Assembly (NCBI GenBank): GCA_036274195.1
Contig: DASUGD010000280.1
Coordinates: 1-34,778, forward strand
Length of the DNA stretch: 34,778 nucleotides
From: JAJKIV01 sp036274195
Lineage (GTDB): Bacteria; Gemmatimonadota; Gemmatimonadetes; Gemmatimonadales; Gemmatimonadaceae
Direction: 5' to 3'
Part shown: one piece after another, positions 7,375 through 16,132 of the stretch
Layout of the letters: each line of letters begins with the position of its first letter
How positions within the stretch are numbered: position 1 is the first letter of the stretch
Notes under the pieces: generated by a model
The model's database searches: none
What the model was told of the DNA's origin: nothing
The model's input: only the letters and a program-made list of their open reading frames with translations
Position numbers and translations under genes: made by a program

Positions 7375-8757
7375 ATGCGTCCATCCCATTCTGTCGGTAG
7401 GATCGCCCCACTGGCTGCCGCCGCCATCATCGTCGCTGCAGTGCCCAGTCCGGCCAGTGGCCAGCCGGGCATTGCCATCACGCACGTGACCGTGATCGAC
7501 GGTGTCACGTCGGTTCCGCGCACCGATCAGACGGTGGTGATCCAGGGCAACCGTATCGTGCGGGTCGGGACATTCGGCGCGGTGGCGGTTCCCGCCGGCG
7601 CCCGCATTGTGGACGGGCGGCGGAAGTTCCTCATCCCGGGTCTTTGGGACATGCACGTGCATACCGCGATCTCCGGCGGACGCGAGCTCTTGCCGCTCTA
7701 CGTTGCCAACGGTGTCACGGGCGTTCGCGACATGGCCGGCGACTGGGATACGCTGAGGACCTGGCGGTCGGAGATCGGACGCGGGCAACTCGTCGGCCCG
7801 CGGATGGTTGTCTCGGGCCCGTACCTCGAGGGCGGCGACGTCCCGATCCCTCATCTGCTGGCGCGCAATGCCGCGGAGGCCAGTGCCGGTGTGGACTCGC
7901 TCATCGCGCTCGGCGTGGACTTCATCAAGATTCACTCGCAGCTCAACGCGGAGTCGTATTACGCAATCGCTCGCCGCGCACGGCAGCGCGGTGCGGTGTT
8001 CGCCGGTCACGTGCCGCGCGTAGTTGGGGCGGGCGCGGCGTCCGACTCGGGACAGAAGAGCATCGAGCACCTGCTCGGCATTCCGGCCGAGTGCACACCT
8101 GCCGACTCGGTCGCGCTCCAGCCGCGCTATCCGGTCCAGGGCGCGATCGGCAGGTGCTCGAGCGAGGACCTCGCGCCCCTGTACGCGAAGTTCGTGCGCA
8201 ACGGGACGTACGTGACGCCGACCTTCACCGCCCAGGTCGAAGTCGCAGTGTGGCCCACGCGCGCCGTGCCGGGCGACTCGCTCGCGCACTACCTGCCGAA
8301 AGCCGTCCGCGAATACGTGGCCCAGATCTTTCCGATGCCCGACAGCATACCGCCTAACGCCGATTCGGTGGGTCGCGCGATGCTGGCGAAGCGGCTGCGG
8401 CAGGTCGCCGCCATGCAGCGCGCCGGCGTGCACATCCTCACCGGCACGGATGCCCCGCTGCGCAACAGTCCGCCCGGCTTCGGCCTTCACGAGGAGCTGA
8501 CGCTGCTCGCGCGCGGGGGCATGTCGCCGCTCGAGGTGCTGCGGTCCGCGACCTTCGAGCCCGCACGGTATTTCGGCGTGCTCGATTCGCTCGGGACGAT
8601 CGCGGCCGGGAAGCTCGCCGACCTGGTGTTGCTCGATGCCAACCCGCTCGAGGACATCGGGAACACGCGACGCATCTCCGCGGTCGTGGCCAATGGCCGG
8701 CTCTACGCTGGCGCGGAGCGCGAACGGCTTTTGCACGTCGCGAGCGCGGCGCCCTGA
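7375..8757 (+). CDS. Secreted metal-dependent amidohydrolase (imidazolonepropionase-like)
   Basis: A 460-residue amidohydrolase-superfamily enzyme. From ATG 7375 it has a signal peptide of about 32 residues ending PASGQ. The small beta domain (ITHVTVIDG) precedes the metal site: His94 and His96 in DMHVHT, Lys185 in FIKIHS (bridging-lysine position), a His in GHVPR, a His in SIEHLLG and Asp359 in TGTDAPL. The C-terminal return of the beta domain is GTIAAGKLADLVLLDANPLEDI. Exported members often hydrolyse Xaa-Pro dipeptides or other cyclic amides; the substrate is not determined. The frame is open to 7294, but the signal peptide favours 7375. Confidence 0.9.
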   Translation: MRPSHSVGRIAPLAAAAIIVAAVPSPASGQPGIAITHVTVIDGVTSVPRTDQTVVIQGNRIVRVGTFGAVAVPAGARIVDGRRKFLIPGLWDMHVHTAISGGRELLPLYVANGVTGVRDMAGDWDTLRTWRSEIGRGQLVGPRMVVSGPYLEGGDVPIPHLLARNAAEASAGVDSLIALGVDFIKIHSQLNAESYYAIARRARQRGAVFAGHVPRVVGAGAASDSGQKSIEHLLGIPAECTPADSVALQPRYPVQGAIGRCSSEDLAPLYAKFVRNGTYVTPTFTAQVEVAVWPTRAVPGDSLAHYLPKAVREYVAQIFPMPDSIPPNADSVGRAMLAKRLRQVAAMQRAGVHILTGTDAPLRNSPPGFGLHEELTLLARGGMSPLEVLRSATFEPARYFGVLDSLGTIAAGKLADLVLLDANPLEDIGNTRRISAVVANGRLYAGAERERLLHVASAAP

Positions 8758-8766
8758 GATGATCCC

Positions 8767-9327
8767 GTGAGCGAGCAACCTGTCCTCACGACGCGGCGAC
8801 TCGTCCTGCGGCCATTCGTGCTCGACGACGCGCTGGCCGTGCAGGTGCTCGCCGGCGCGCCGGAGGTCGCCGACACCACGCTCCACATTCCGCATCCGTA
8901 CCCGGCGGGTGCCGCCGAGCAGTGGATCGCGACCCATGCCGTCGCGTGGGCGGCGGGCACGGGTGTGACGTATGCCATCACCGATGCCGCCACCGGTATA
9001 CTCGTGGGCGCGGTGGGGTTGACGATCACGCCGGCCCACGCGCACGCGGAGATGGGCTATTGGGTGGGCGTTCCGTACTGGAATCGCGGGTACGCCACCG
9101 AGGCCGCAGCCGCGCTCGTGGACTTCGGCTTCAAGCAGCTCGGATTGCACCGAATCCACGCCCATTACCTGACGCGGAACCCGGCGTCCGGCCGCGTCAT
9201 GCAGAAGCTCGGCATGCGATCCGAGGGCGTGAGCCGACACGCGGTGCGCAAGAACGGTCAGTTCGAGGATCTCGAGCTCTACGCGATCCTCGCCGACGAA
9301 TGGCCCGGCAGCGTGGCACTGACGTGA
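8767..9327 (+). CDS. GNAT acetyltransferase, RimJ/RimL type
   Basis: A 186-residue GNAT N-acetyltransferase. It begins LTTRRLVLRPFVLDDA as in RimJ/RimL proteins, has the strand pair AEMGYWVGVPYWNRGYATEAAAALVDFGF carrying the acetyl-CoA loop (RGYATEA), and motif B LGLHRIHAHYLTRNPASGRVMQKLGM. The acceptor may be a protein N-terminus or a small molecule. GTG start 9 nt after the amidohydrolase stop; its own TGA overlaps the GTG of the next gene, so the three genes form an operon. Confidence 0.93.
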   Translation: MSEQPVLTTRRLVLRPFVLDDALAVQVLAGAPEVADTTLHIPHPYPAGAAEQWIATHAVAWAAGTGVTYAITDAATGILVGAVGLTITPAHAHAEMGYWVGVPYWNRGYATEAAAALVDFGFKQLGLHRIHAHYLTRNPASGRVMQKLGMRSEGVSRHAVRKNGQFEDLELYAILADEWPGSVALT

Positions 9328-9833
9328 GCTTGCCACGGCGCGTGGTCGTGAACGACCGCATGCAGCAGGGGTACACGTACCTGCTCACGGAGCCGACCGG
9401 CCGCAACTACGATGAGGGCTTCGAGCCCCAGCTCACGCCACCCGAGCTGCTCGCGTTAGGCGTGTTCGGCGGCAAGTACATGACGGACTGCCGTGACGAG
9501 TTTCCGGCGAGCTGGTTCGTGAAGGCGAAGCTCTCACCGGAGGGGTACAACGCGAAGCTGAACTACTTCGGCGTGCGGGCGTCACAGCCGCTGTCGGTGT
9601 GGCGCAAGAAGGGATGGATCTACGAGGAAGACCCGCGCGGCTGGTTCCAGTGGTATTGTCGCTATTACCTGGGCCGCCGCTGTCTGGACGACGACCGGCA
9701 GATTCGCCGGTGGCGCCAGATCGCGCGCCACGTGGCGCAGGTCAAGCGCGGCTGCCGGCCGAGAGACCTGACGTGCCGGAAACGACAAAGGCAGGCGCTA
9801 CTTCACTGGGCGTATGACAGCAGGAAAATCTGA
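9324..9833 (+). CDS. Conserved unknown protein, aromatic- and Arg-rich
   Basis: A 169-residue protein I cannot assign to a named family. GTG 9324 overlaps the GNAT stop by 4 bases (GTGA), a strong coupling signal. It has a conserved-looking N-terminal half (YTYLLTEPTGRNYDEGFEPQLTPPELLALGVFGGKYM) and a Trp/Tyr-rich middle (KKGWIYEEDPRGWFQWYCRYYLGR), then a strongly basic C-terminus with two cysteines. No signal peptide or membrane segment. The ordered aromatic residues suggest a globular cytosolic domain. The TTA codon at 9457 is part of the GCCTAACG word. Confidence 0.8.
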   Translation: MSLPRRVVVNDRMQQGYTYLLTEPTGRNYDEGFEPQLTPPELLALGVFGGKYMTDCRDEFPASWFVKAKLSPEGYNAKLNYFGVRASQPLSVWRKKGWIYEEDPRGWFQWYCRYYLGRRCLDDDRQIRRWRQIARHVAQVKRGCRPRDLTCRKRQRQALLHWAYDSRKI

Positions 9834-9841
9834 ACGGCCGG

Positions 9842-9970
9842 GATGGGGGATGAGGGATGAGGGATGAGGGTAAGATGCGAATACTCTCGGGATGCCGCTC
9901 TCCATGAGCCAAGCATCCCGAGGGTTTCCGCTGTTAACCCTCATCCCTCATCCCGCATCCCTCATCCCTC
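9842..9970. repeat. Nested inverted repeat built of GGGATGA units
   Basis: Intergenic block between converging genes. The left flank has about three tandem GGGATGA units (9847-9870) and the right flank has matching TCATCCC units (9940-9969), forming a long imperfect stem. Inside sits a second hairpin, CTCGGGATGC (9886-9895) with GCATCCCGAG (9913-9922), around a 17-base loop. It probably acts as a terminator for both genes; its right end touches the stop of the dehydrogenase gene. Its core resembles that of the block at 30494-30620. Confidence 0.75.
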
Positions 9971-12033
9971 TACGGTAGGCTAAAGGCGACGAACGTCCCT
10001 CCCGACGGCGCGCCGTTCTTCCCGCCCCCCGCCGCGATCACCACGTACTCCTTGCCGTTGACCATGTAGAGCGACGGGGTCGCGTTGCCTGACGCGGGGA
10101 GCTCGGCCTCCCACAAGAGCGCGCCCGTCCGCTTGTCGAACACGTGGAACTTCCGGTCGTACGTCGTGGCCCCGATGAACAAGAGACCGTTCTTCGTCAC
10201 CACCGGACCACCGTAGTTGTCCGTTCCCGTGTTCTTCACTCCCTTCTCGGCGAGCGCCGGGTACTCGCCGAACGGGATCGTCCAGCGGATCTCGCCCGCG
10301 TTCAGGTCGATTGCGTTCAGCGTTCCCCACGGCGGCGCGACGCCAGGATAACCCTCGTGATCGAGGAAGATCGGGTACCCCGAGTTCCGGTACTTGAGGA
10401 TGTTCGGGTTCGTGGTCGCCGTCTCGGCAATGTCCTTCCCGGTGACGAGGAAGTTGACGAGATCGTCGATCGCGCCCCCCTCGAGCATCTCGGAAAAACC
10501 CGGCATGCGGCCCGTGCCCTGACGAATGATGCTCGCGATCTCCTCGCGGGACCGTCGCTCCGCGAGGCCGAGCAATGACGGCGCCACCGAGCCACCCGTC
10601 ATGTCGTCGCCGTGACAGCTCGCGCACTGGCTCCTGTACAGCGAGTGATCATCGCGCGGCATCATGCGAAGGAGCCAGCCCATCTCGTTCGCGTTCACGT
10701 AGAGCAGCCCGGTCTCCGGGTCGAAGGCCGGGCCGCCCCATTCGCCGCCGCCGTCGTAGCCGGGGAACACGATCGACCCGTCCACGCTCGGCGGCTGGAA
10801 CATCCCGGCGTATTTGTGCTCGCGGAACGTCTTCAACGCCGACGCGTGCGCCTCGGGGGTGCGGTTCGTCAGCATGTCCTCGGTCAGCGTCTGCCTAACG
10901 AACGGTGGCGGCTTGACCGGGACAGGCTGTGTCGGGCTCGCCCGCTCGCCATCCAGCGTCGACGCGGGAAACTGGCGGTACTCGATCGGGAACAGCGGCT
11001 TTCCCGTCTTTCGGTCGAAGACGAACACGAAACCGGTCTTCGTGATCTGCGCGAGCGCGTTGACCGTCTGGCCGTCGCGCTTGACCGTGACGAGCGCCGG
11101 TGGCGACGGGAGGTCCATGTCCCACAGGTCGTGCTTGACCGTCTGAAAATGCCAGACGCGCTTTCCCGTCCGCGCATCGAGCGCGATGACGCTGTTGGCG
11201 AAGAGGTTGTCGCCGATTCGGTTGGACCCGTAGAAGTCGAACGCGGCGGAGCCGGTGGCGCCGTAAACGATCCCCAGCGTGTGGTCGACCGTCAGCCCCG
11301 CCCAGGCGTTGGTGCCACCCGAGACCTTGTAGGCATCCGGTGGCCAGGTGTCATATCCGTACTCGCCCGGCCGCGGAATCGTATGAAAGACCCACCGCAG
11401 CTTGCCCGTCATCGCGTCGTAGGCGCGTATGTCGCCCGGCGATGAGGGAAGGCTTTCGCTCACCGAGCTGCCAATGATGTAGAGGCCGTCGAACATGACG
11501 CCGGGCGTGCTGGCGCTCACCGACTGCGATTCGAACGGACGCCCAAGCCCTTTCCGCAGGTCCACGCGCCCGCTGTCGCCGAACGTAACGATCGGATGGC
11601 CGGTCTTCCTGTCCAGCGCCCACAGGTTGTTGCGGTGCGTCACGAAGACACGGTCGCGGTAGACGGTCACGCCGCGATGCCGGAACCTGCCGCTCTTCGG
11701 ATCGATCGTGTTCGGGTCGAACGTCCAGATCTCTCGCCCGGTGGCGGCATCGAGCGCGACGACGCGGAGCTTCGGCGTCGTCGCGTACATCACGCCATCG
11801 ATGACGATCGGGTTCGGCTGGAATTCCGAGCCGGGAAACGCGTCGTGCGTATCGTACGTCCACGCGACCGCGAGCTGCTTGACGTTCGCTGGCGTGATCT
11901 GATCGAGCGTCGAATAGCGGGTGTTGTCCGTCGTCCCGCCGTAGATCGGCCAGTCGACGGACTTCGCTTTCTGCGACCAGGCCTGGGCCGGCAGGGCGAG
12001 AAAGGCAGCGACGTATGCGGCGCGACGCGTCAT
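9970..12033 (-). CDS. PQQ-dependent dehydrogenase with cytochrome c domain
   Basis: A 687-residue periplasmic quinoprotein of the glucose/alcohol dehydrogenase type. It has a signal peptide (RRAAYVAAFLALPAQAWSQ), then an eight-bladed propeller with repeated tryptophan-docking segments (VDWPIYGGTTDNTRYSTLDQI, ALDAATGREIWTFD, AYDAMTGKLRWVF, ALDARTGKRVWHF, DKRTGALLWEAELP). A c-type cytochrome domain is inserted late, with haem site CASCH at residues 470-474 and a Met-ligand region GRMPGFSEML. It passes electrons from a sugar or alcohol through PQQ and haem to the respiratory chain. GGAG lies 6 nt before the ATG. A 70-nt hairpin sits 11 nt upstream of the start. Substrate not determined; no PQQ synthesis genes nearby. 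Confidence 0.94.
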   Translation of the reverse strand: MTRRAAYVAAFLALPAQAWSQKAKSVDWPIYGGTTDNTRYSTLDQITPANVKQLAVAWTYDTHDAFPGSEFQPNPIVIDGVMYATTPKLRVVALDAATGREIWTFDPNTIDPKSGRFRHRGVTVYRDRVFVTHRNNLWALDRKTGHPIVTFGDSGRVDLRKGLGRPFESQSVSASTPGVMFDGLYIIGSSVSESLPSSPGDIRAYDAMTGKLRWVFHTIPRPGEYGYDTWPPDAYKVSGGTNAWAGLTVDHTLGIVYGATGSAAFDFYGSNRIGDNLFANSVIALDARTGKRVWHFQTVKHDLWDMDLPSPPALVTVKRDGQTVNALAQITKTGFVFVFDRKTGKPLFPIEYRQFPASTLDGERASPTQPVPVKPPPFVRQTLTEDMLTNRTPEAHASALKTFREHKYAGMFQPPSVDGSIVFPGYDGGGEWGGPAFDPETGLLYVNANEMGWLLRMMPRDDHSLYRSQCASCHGDDMTGGSVAPSLLGLAERRSREEIASIIRQGTGRMPGFSEMLEGGAIDDLVNFLVTGKDIAETATTNPNILKYRNSGYPIFLDHEGYPGVAPPWGTLNAIDLNAGEIRWTIPFGEYPALAEKGVKNTGTDNYGGPVVTKNGLLFIGATTYDRKFHVFDKRTGALLWEAELPASGNATPSLYMVNGKEYVVIAAGGGKNGAPSGGTFVAFSLP

Positions 12034-12044
12034 AGTGCTCCGTT

Positions 12045-12114
12045 GAGGGTCAGAGTCTCAATTCATCATTCCCACGCCACGGCGTGGGAATGATGAATTA
12101 AGACTCTGACCCCC
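12045..12114. mobile_element. Compact hairpin element, GACTCTGACCCC ends
   Basis: A 70-nt near-perfect hairpin: arms 12045-12078 and 12081-12114 (34 nt each, two mismatches) with a 2-base loop. The outer part of the arms is the same family as the ends of the 2487-2600 element (GGGTCAGAGTC / GACTCTGACCC, then TTCATCATTCC). It fills the gap between the CsgG-like gene and the dehydrogenase, so it could also end the upstream transcript or affect the downstream start. Confidence 0.75.
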
Positions 12115-12120
12115 ACGCGG

Positions 12121-13074
12121 CTACCGCTTCGACACGAGCGTCTTCTTCACCCACCCTTCCGCGGTGGAGCCCTGGACCTTCACGTAGCCGTCCTTCTCTT
12201 CACCGAGGAACACCAGCTCGTCACCCTTTTTGAGCGCCGAGGCGGAGTGAGCGCCGTCTCTGGGCTCCGTCAGGAGCTTCACGTTGTCGATCTTCGGCGT
12301 GAGCACGTCACCCTCGGCATACGACGCGCCGGCCTTCACATCGGCGCCCGAGAGACCGACCGCTTTGAACTTGTCGGCGCGCGCCATCATGTCCGCGTCG
12401 GCCTTCAGGTTCTCGACGATCTTGTTGAAGTTGTCGAGGTACGACGCCGCGATGACCTTCCCCTCCGCGGTGCTCGTGTAGCCACCCAGCGCCGCCCCCC
12501 CGCCGCCACCCCCGCCGAGCGCCCCGATCGCGAAGTTCGTCTTACGCGCCTTTCCCTCGGCAGCCGCGATCTGGACCGTCGTCCGCGCGTCGGCGATGAG
12601 GATGCTCGTTTGGGCATCCTTGAACTTCACGCCTCCACCGACCGCGGCAAACGCCTTGTGTCCGAGCAACCCCCCGACTGCGCCCCCCACGCCGCCGGCA
12701 TTGTTGTCGCTCACCTGAACGGCGGCGGTCATGACGAAGTCGGCTGCCTTCATCTGACCGCCACCCATGTTGGCGTCCTGCTGCATCTCACCGGATCGCG
12801 CGAGTGCGCGCTCCTGCGCGATGTTCTGCATGGCGACTCCACGCTCCACCACCACGAAGCACTTGGAGTTCTGCGCCATCATCCGGAGTAGTGCTGCCGG
12901 TGAGCCCAGCTGGTAGCGCTGGAAGACGCGCATGTACTGCTCCTGCGGCTCGTTGACGGCGAGGATCCCGAACGGCTTCTCGCATTTCGCGAGCTGGTCG
13001 TCCTGGGCCAGTGCTGGCGACGCAACGGCAAGTGTGAGGGCAGCGATACGGCTGATACGCGGCATGAGTGGCAT
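12121..13074 (-). CDS. CsgG-family protein with C-terminal SH3 domain
   Basis: A 317-residue exported protein. ATG 13074 has GGAG 8 nt upstream and starts a signal peptide ending ASPALAQ. Residues about 25-230 are CsgG/LpoB-like: CEKPFGILAVNEPQ, LLRMMAQNSKCFVVVERG, then AMQNIAQERALARSGE, a glycine-rich hinge (VGGAVGGLLGHKA and a long Gly run), ILIADARTTVQIAAAEGKA and TAEGKVIAASYLDNFNKIVENL. Residues about 258-317 are a bacterial SH3 domain (VKLLTEPRDGAHSASALKKGDELVFLGE, then YVKVQGSTAEGWVKKTLV). Unlike true CsgG it lacks an obvious lipobox. Likely a periplasmic peptidoglycan-associated protein. It is divergent from the DUF885 operon. Confidence 0.85.
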   Translation of the reverse strand: MPLMPRISRIAALTLAVASPALAQDDQLAKCEKPFGILAVNEPQEQYMRVFQRYQLGSPAALLRMMAQNSKCFVVVERGVAMQNIAQERALARSGEMQQDANMGGGQMKAADFVMTAAVQVSDNNAGGVGGAVGGLLGHKAFAAVGGGVKFKDAQTSILIADARTTVQIAAAEGKARKTNFAIGALGGGGGGGAALGGYTSTAEGKVIAASYLDNFNKIVENLKADADMMARADKFKAVGLSGADVKAGASYAEGDVLTPKIDNVKLLTEPRDGAHSASALKKGDELVFLGEEKDGYVKVQGSTAEGWVKKTLVSKR

Positions 13075-13250
13075 GGCGTTCTCCGGCGTTGGCGGTGGCG
13101 GATGGCAGCGGGACCCAACGCACATTGCGCAACGGCTCGGGAGAATCCGTCAACCGACCGCCCTGCTGGTCCGCCGGTCGCGCCGATTTGCGACCGGTCC
13201 GTCTCGAGCGCACCTTAGGCGACCCGTTTCGCCCCTCAGCCGGCACTCCC

Positions 13251-14981
13251 TTGAGATCAGTTGCAGCGCTCGTCCTCATCGCCGCCGTCAGCCTCGCTCC
13301 GCAGCTTCGCGCCCAGTCCCCGGCGTTCGCGCGCTTCGTGGACCGCTATCTCGACGACTTCGCGCGCAGGCACCCCTCCATCGCGGCCGGCAACGGCATT
13401 CACGATCACGACGACCGGCTCGACGACTTCTCCGCGGCCGGCATCGCGGCCGAGGTGAAGGCCCTCGAACGCGATGCGACGGAGCTTCGTGCCTTCGATC
13501 CGAAAGCTCTGACGCCGGACGAGCGCGTCGACCAGCGCATCCTGCTCGGCATCATCGACGGGTGGCTGCTCGAGCAGAGGACTCTCCAGAACTGGCGCCG
13601 AAATCCGATGCTGTACGCGTCAGCGCTTGCCGATGGCGTACACAATCTGATGACCATGACGAGCGATCCGGCGCCGGTCCGCATACGCCGGATCATCAGC
13701 AAGCTGCGTCAGCTTCCGGCGTTCCTGAATGACGCGAAGACGAACGTGGTCAACCCGCCCCGCCTCTTCGCCGAGCGCGGTGCAGGCTTCATGCGCGGCG
13801 CCCAGGAGATGCTGGGTCGCGACCTCGACTTGGCCTTCGCATCCGAGCCTAACGGCGCGCTGCGCGATTCGCTGCGGAAGGCCGCCGACCTGGCCATCCC
13901 GCAGATAGGCGCGTATGTCACGTACCTGGAACGCGACGTCATCCCGAAGGCGAACGGCGACTTCACGATCGGTGCGGCGAATCTCGCTCGGCGCTATCAG
14001 GCGGAGGAGTTGATCGACACGCCGCTCCCCACGATGGTCGCGATCGGCGAACGGGAGCTGGCGCGATCGCAGGCGGAATTCCGCGCCGCTGCCGCCAAGC
14101 TCGACCCGACGCGTGATCCGGTAAAGGTCTGGGAGGACGTGCGGAAAGACCACCCGAAGATGGGTGGGGTCGTCGCCGCAACCCAGAGGATCGTCGACTC
14201 GCTGGCGGCGTTCGTCGCGGCTCGCGGGATCGCCACGCTGCCGCCTAACGAACGCGTGATCGTCGCCCCGGCCCTGGCGTTCGACCTCGGCTTCGCGTCG
14301 ATGCACGCGTCGCCGCCGCTCGAGAAGACGCCCGTCAAGAGCGTTTACTACATCACCGACGCACAGCCGGACCTTCCGCCCGCGGAGCAGGAGGCGTGGC
14401 TCGAGCGGTACAACTACGCCTCGCTCACGAACACGTCAGCGCACGAGGCCATCCCGGGCCACTGGCTGCACTCGACCTACATGCGGCGCACGCCGGGCAA
14501 GGTGCGGCGCATCTGGATCGGGTTGAATCCGTTTCCCCAGCCGTCGTCCGGACAGGATGGGTGGGCTCACTACGCCGAGCAGATGGTGCTCGACGAAGGG
14601 TATGGCAACGGGGATCCGAAGCTCCGTCTCGCGCAGCTGAGCGATGCGCTGACGCGCATCTGTCGACTCATCTCCGGCATCAAGCTGCACACCAGACAGT
14701 GGACACTGGCGGATGCGCAGCGCTGCTTCGAGAAGGACGCATACGTTGCCGCACCCGCCGCGAAGCGAGAGGCGGAGCGCGGCGCCTACGATCCGACGTA
14801 CGGCGGCTATTTCCTCGGCAAGCGCGGGATTCTCAAGCTCCGCGCGGATTACCAGAGGCGCATGGGCGCAAAGTTCTCGCTGCGCGAATTCCACGAGCGG
14901 TTCATGACGAACGGCATCGCACCGATCTGGGCGCAGCGCCAGCTGCTGCTCCCGGGCGACACCAGCGCGGTGATACAGTGA
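13251..14981 (+). CDS. DUF885 peptidase-like protein, secreted
   Basis: A 576-residue DUF885 protein, a family with a gluzincin-like zinc motif. The motif is TSAHEAIPGHWLHSTYM (His398, Glu399, His404), with the downstream DGWAHYAEQMVLDEG helix that supplies another acidic ligand in related proteins. The start is uncertain: TTG 13251 begins a clean signal peptide (LRSVAALVLIAAVSLAPQLRAQ), whereas the ATG at 13068 would overlap the divergent CsgG-like gene and precede 61 non-conserved residues. No ribosome site is evident. First gene of an operon running to 21203; it is coupled to the oxidoreductase gene by a GTGA overlap. Probably a periplasmic peptidase working with the peptide-type transporter downstream (inference). 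Confidence 0.85.
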   Translation: MRSVAALVLIAAVSLAPQLRAQSPAFARFVDRYLDDFARRHPSIAAGNGIHDHDDRLDDFSAAGIAAEVKALERDATELRAFDPKALTPDERVDQRILLGIIDGWLLEQRTLQNWRRNPMLYASALADGVHNLMTMTSDPAPVRIRRIISKLRQLPAFLNDAKTNVVNPPRLFAERGAGFMRGAQEMLGRDLDLAFASEPNGALRDSLRKAADLAIPQIGAYVTYLERDVIPKANGDFTIGAANLARRYQAEELIDTPLPTMVAIGERELARSQAEFRAAAAKLDPTRDPVKVWEDVRKDHPKMGGVVAATQRIVDSLAAFVAARGIATLPPNERVIVAPALAFDLGFASMHASPPLEKTPVKSVYYITDAQPDLPPAEQEAWLERYNYASLTNTSAHEAIPGHWLHSTYMRRTPGKVRRIWIGLNPFPQPSSGQDGWAHYAEQMVLDEGYGNGDPKLRLAQLSDALTRICRLISGIKLHTRQWTLADAQRCFEKDAYVAAPAAKREAERGAYDPTYGGYFLGKRGILKLRADYQRRMGAKFSLREFHERFMTNGIAPIWAQRQLLLPGDTSAVIQ

Positions 14982-16132
14982 GTCCGGCGCACCGGAGGCC
15001 AGCGAGCGGGCGTGTGCGCGTCGGCGTTCTTGGCGCTGGCGCCTGGGCCGAGTTCGCGCACATCCCTGGCTACAAGCGCGACCCGCGCTGTGAGCTCGTA
15101 GCCATCGCCGACCCGATCGTCGAGCGCGCGAGGGCATTCGCCGAGAAGTTCGGCATCCCCGACGTGTACGACTCGCACGCCGCGTTGATCGCGCGCGATG
15201 ACATCCATCTCGTGGACGTGTGTACGCCGAGCACCACGCACTTCGAGCTGAGCTGGGCGGCGCTCGAGGCCGGGAAGCACGTGTTGTGCGAGAAGCCCGT
15301 GGCCTACGACTATCGCGATACGCTGCGCGCCGCCGCCCTCGCGAAGCGCCAGGGCGTGAAGACGAAGCTCGGCTTCACGTTCCGGTACAGTCCGGCCATG
15401 CAGTACATGAAGGAGCTCATCGACCAGGGGTTCGTGGGCACGCCCTTCATCTTCAACGGCTACGAGCAGAACTCGCAGTGGCTCGATCCGCAGAACCCGC
15501 TGCGGCAGGTGGACCACGAGGCGGATCAGTCGGTCATCCAGGTGTCGTCGCTCGAGGGCTACGGCGCGCCGATCATGGACCTCGGCCACCTGTTCATGGG
15601 CAGCCGTTTCAGCCAGGTGGTCGGGACGATGAAGAACTTCATCCCCGAACGGGTCGTACGGGCCACCGGCCGCATGACGCGAATGAACATCGACGACGGC
15701 GACATCTTCATCGGCGAGTTCGCGAGCGGTGCGTTAGGCTCGGTCCAGACCAGCTTCGTAACGGTCGGCAACTACCCGGGGCTCGAGGCGCGCGTCTACG
15801 GAAGCAAGGGCGCGCTCATCTGCCGCCTCGTGGAGGAAAACGGAATCTGCGAGTCGCTCAAGGCGGCAACGGCTGATCAGGTGGAGTTTCGTGAGATCGA
15901 GGTGCCCGAGCGCTTCTATCCGCCGGGCGGGAGCAAGCGGGAGTCGTGGCGGTCGCTTTTCTACGCGAACCTCGTGCATTCGTTCATCTCGGAGATTCTG
16001 AGCGAGGGCCCGGAGAACGAGGGCAACTTCGAGGATGGCGCCCACGTGCAGGAGCTGATCAACGCCGTGGAGCTGTCGTTTCGCGAGCGGCGTTGGGTAT
16101 CGATTCCGCTCGACGGTGAGCGCGGGGCGTGA
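14978..16132 (+). CDS. Gfo/Idh/MocA-family oxidoreductase
   Basis: A 384-residue NAD(P)-dependent oxidoreductase. The Rossmann motif is VRVGVLGAGAWAEFAHIPGY near residues 13-32, followed by ELVAIADPIVERARAFAEKFG, VDVCTPSTTHFELSWAALEAGKHVLCEKPVAYD (the EKP signature) and the GFO_IDH_MocA C-terminal sheet domain (MDLGHLFMG, EFASGALGSVQTSFV). The substrate is usually a sugar or sugar acid. GTG 14978 overlaps the DUF885 stop (GTGA) and its own TGA overlaps the next GTG, so it is translationally locked between two DUF885 genes, an unusual partner for a sugar-type dehydrogenase. Confidence 0.93.
   Translation: MSPAHRRPASGRVRVGVLGAGAWAEFAHIPGYKRDPRCELVAIADPIVERARAFAEKFGIPDVYDSHAALIARDDIHLVDVCTPSTTHFELSWAALEAGKHVLCEKPVAYDYRDTLRAAALAKRQGVKTKLGFTFRYSPAMQYMKELIDQGFVGTPFIFNGYEQNSQWLDPQNPLRQVDHEADQSVIQVSSLEGYGAPIMDLGHLFMGSRFSQVVGTMKNFIPERVVRATGRMTRMNIDDGDIFIGEFASGALGSVQTSFVTVGNYPGLEARVYGSKGALICRLVEENGICESLKAATADQVEFREIEVPERFYPPGGSKRESWRSLFYANLVHSFISEILSEGPENEGNFEDGAHVQELINAVELSFRERRWVSIPLDGERGA

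Noticed and set aside
7282..9336. 684-codon open frame on the minus strand
   Set aside because: Antisense to the amidohydrolase and GNAT genes, which have clear family motifs. The translation is rich in Arg/His without any domain, as is usual for antisense frames in GC-rich DNA.
9842..9970. Possible CRISPR array from the tandem GGGATGA units
   Set aside because: Units are 7 bases, contiguous and without spacers, and the second half is their inverse; no cas genes.
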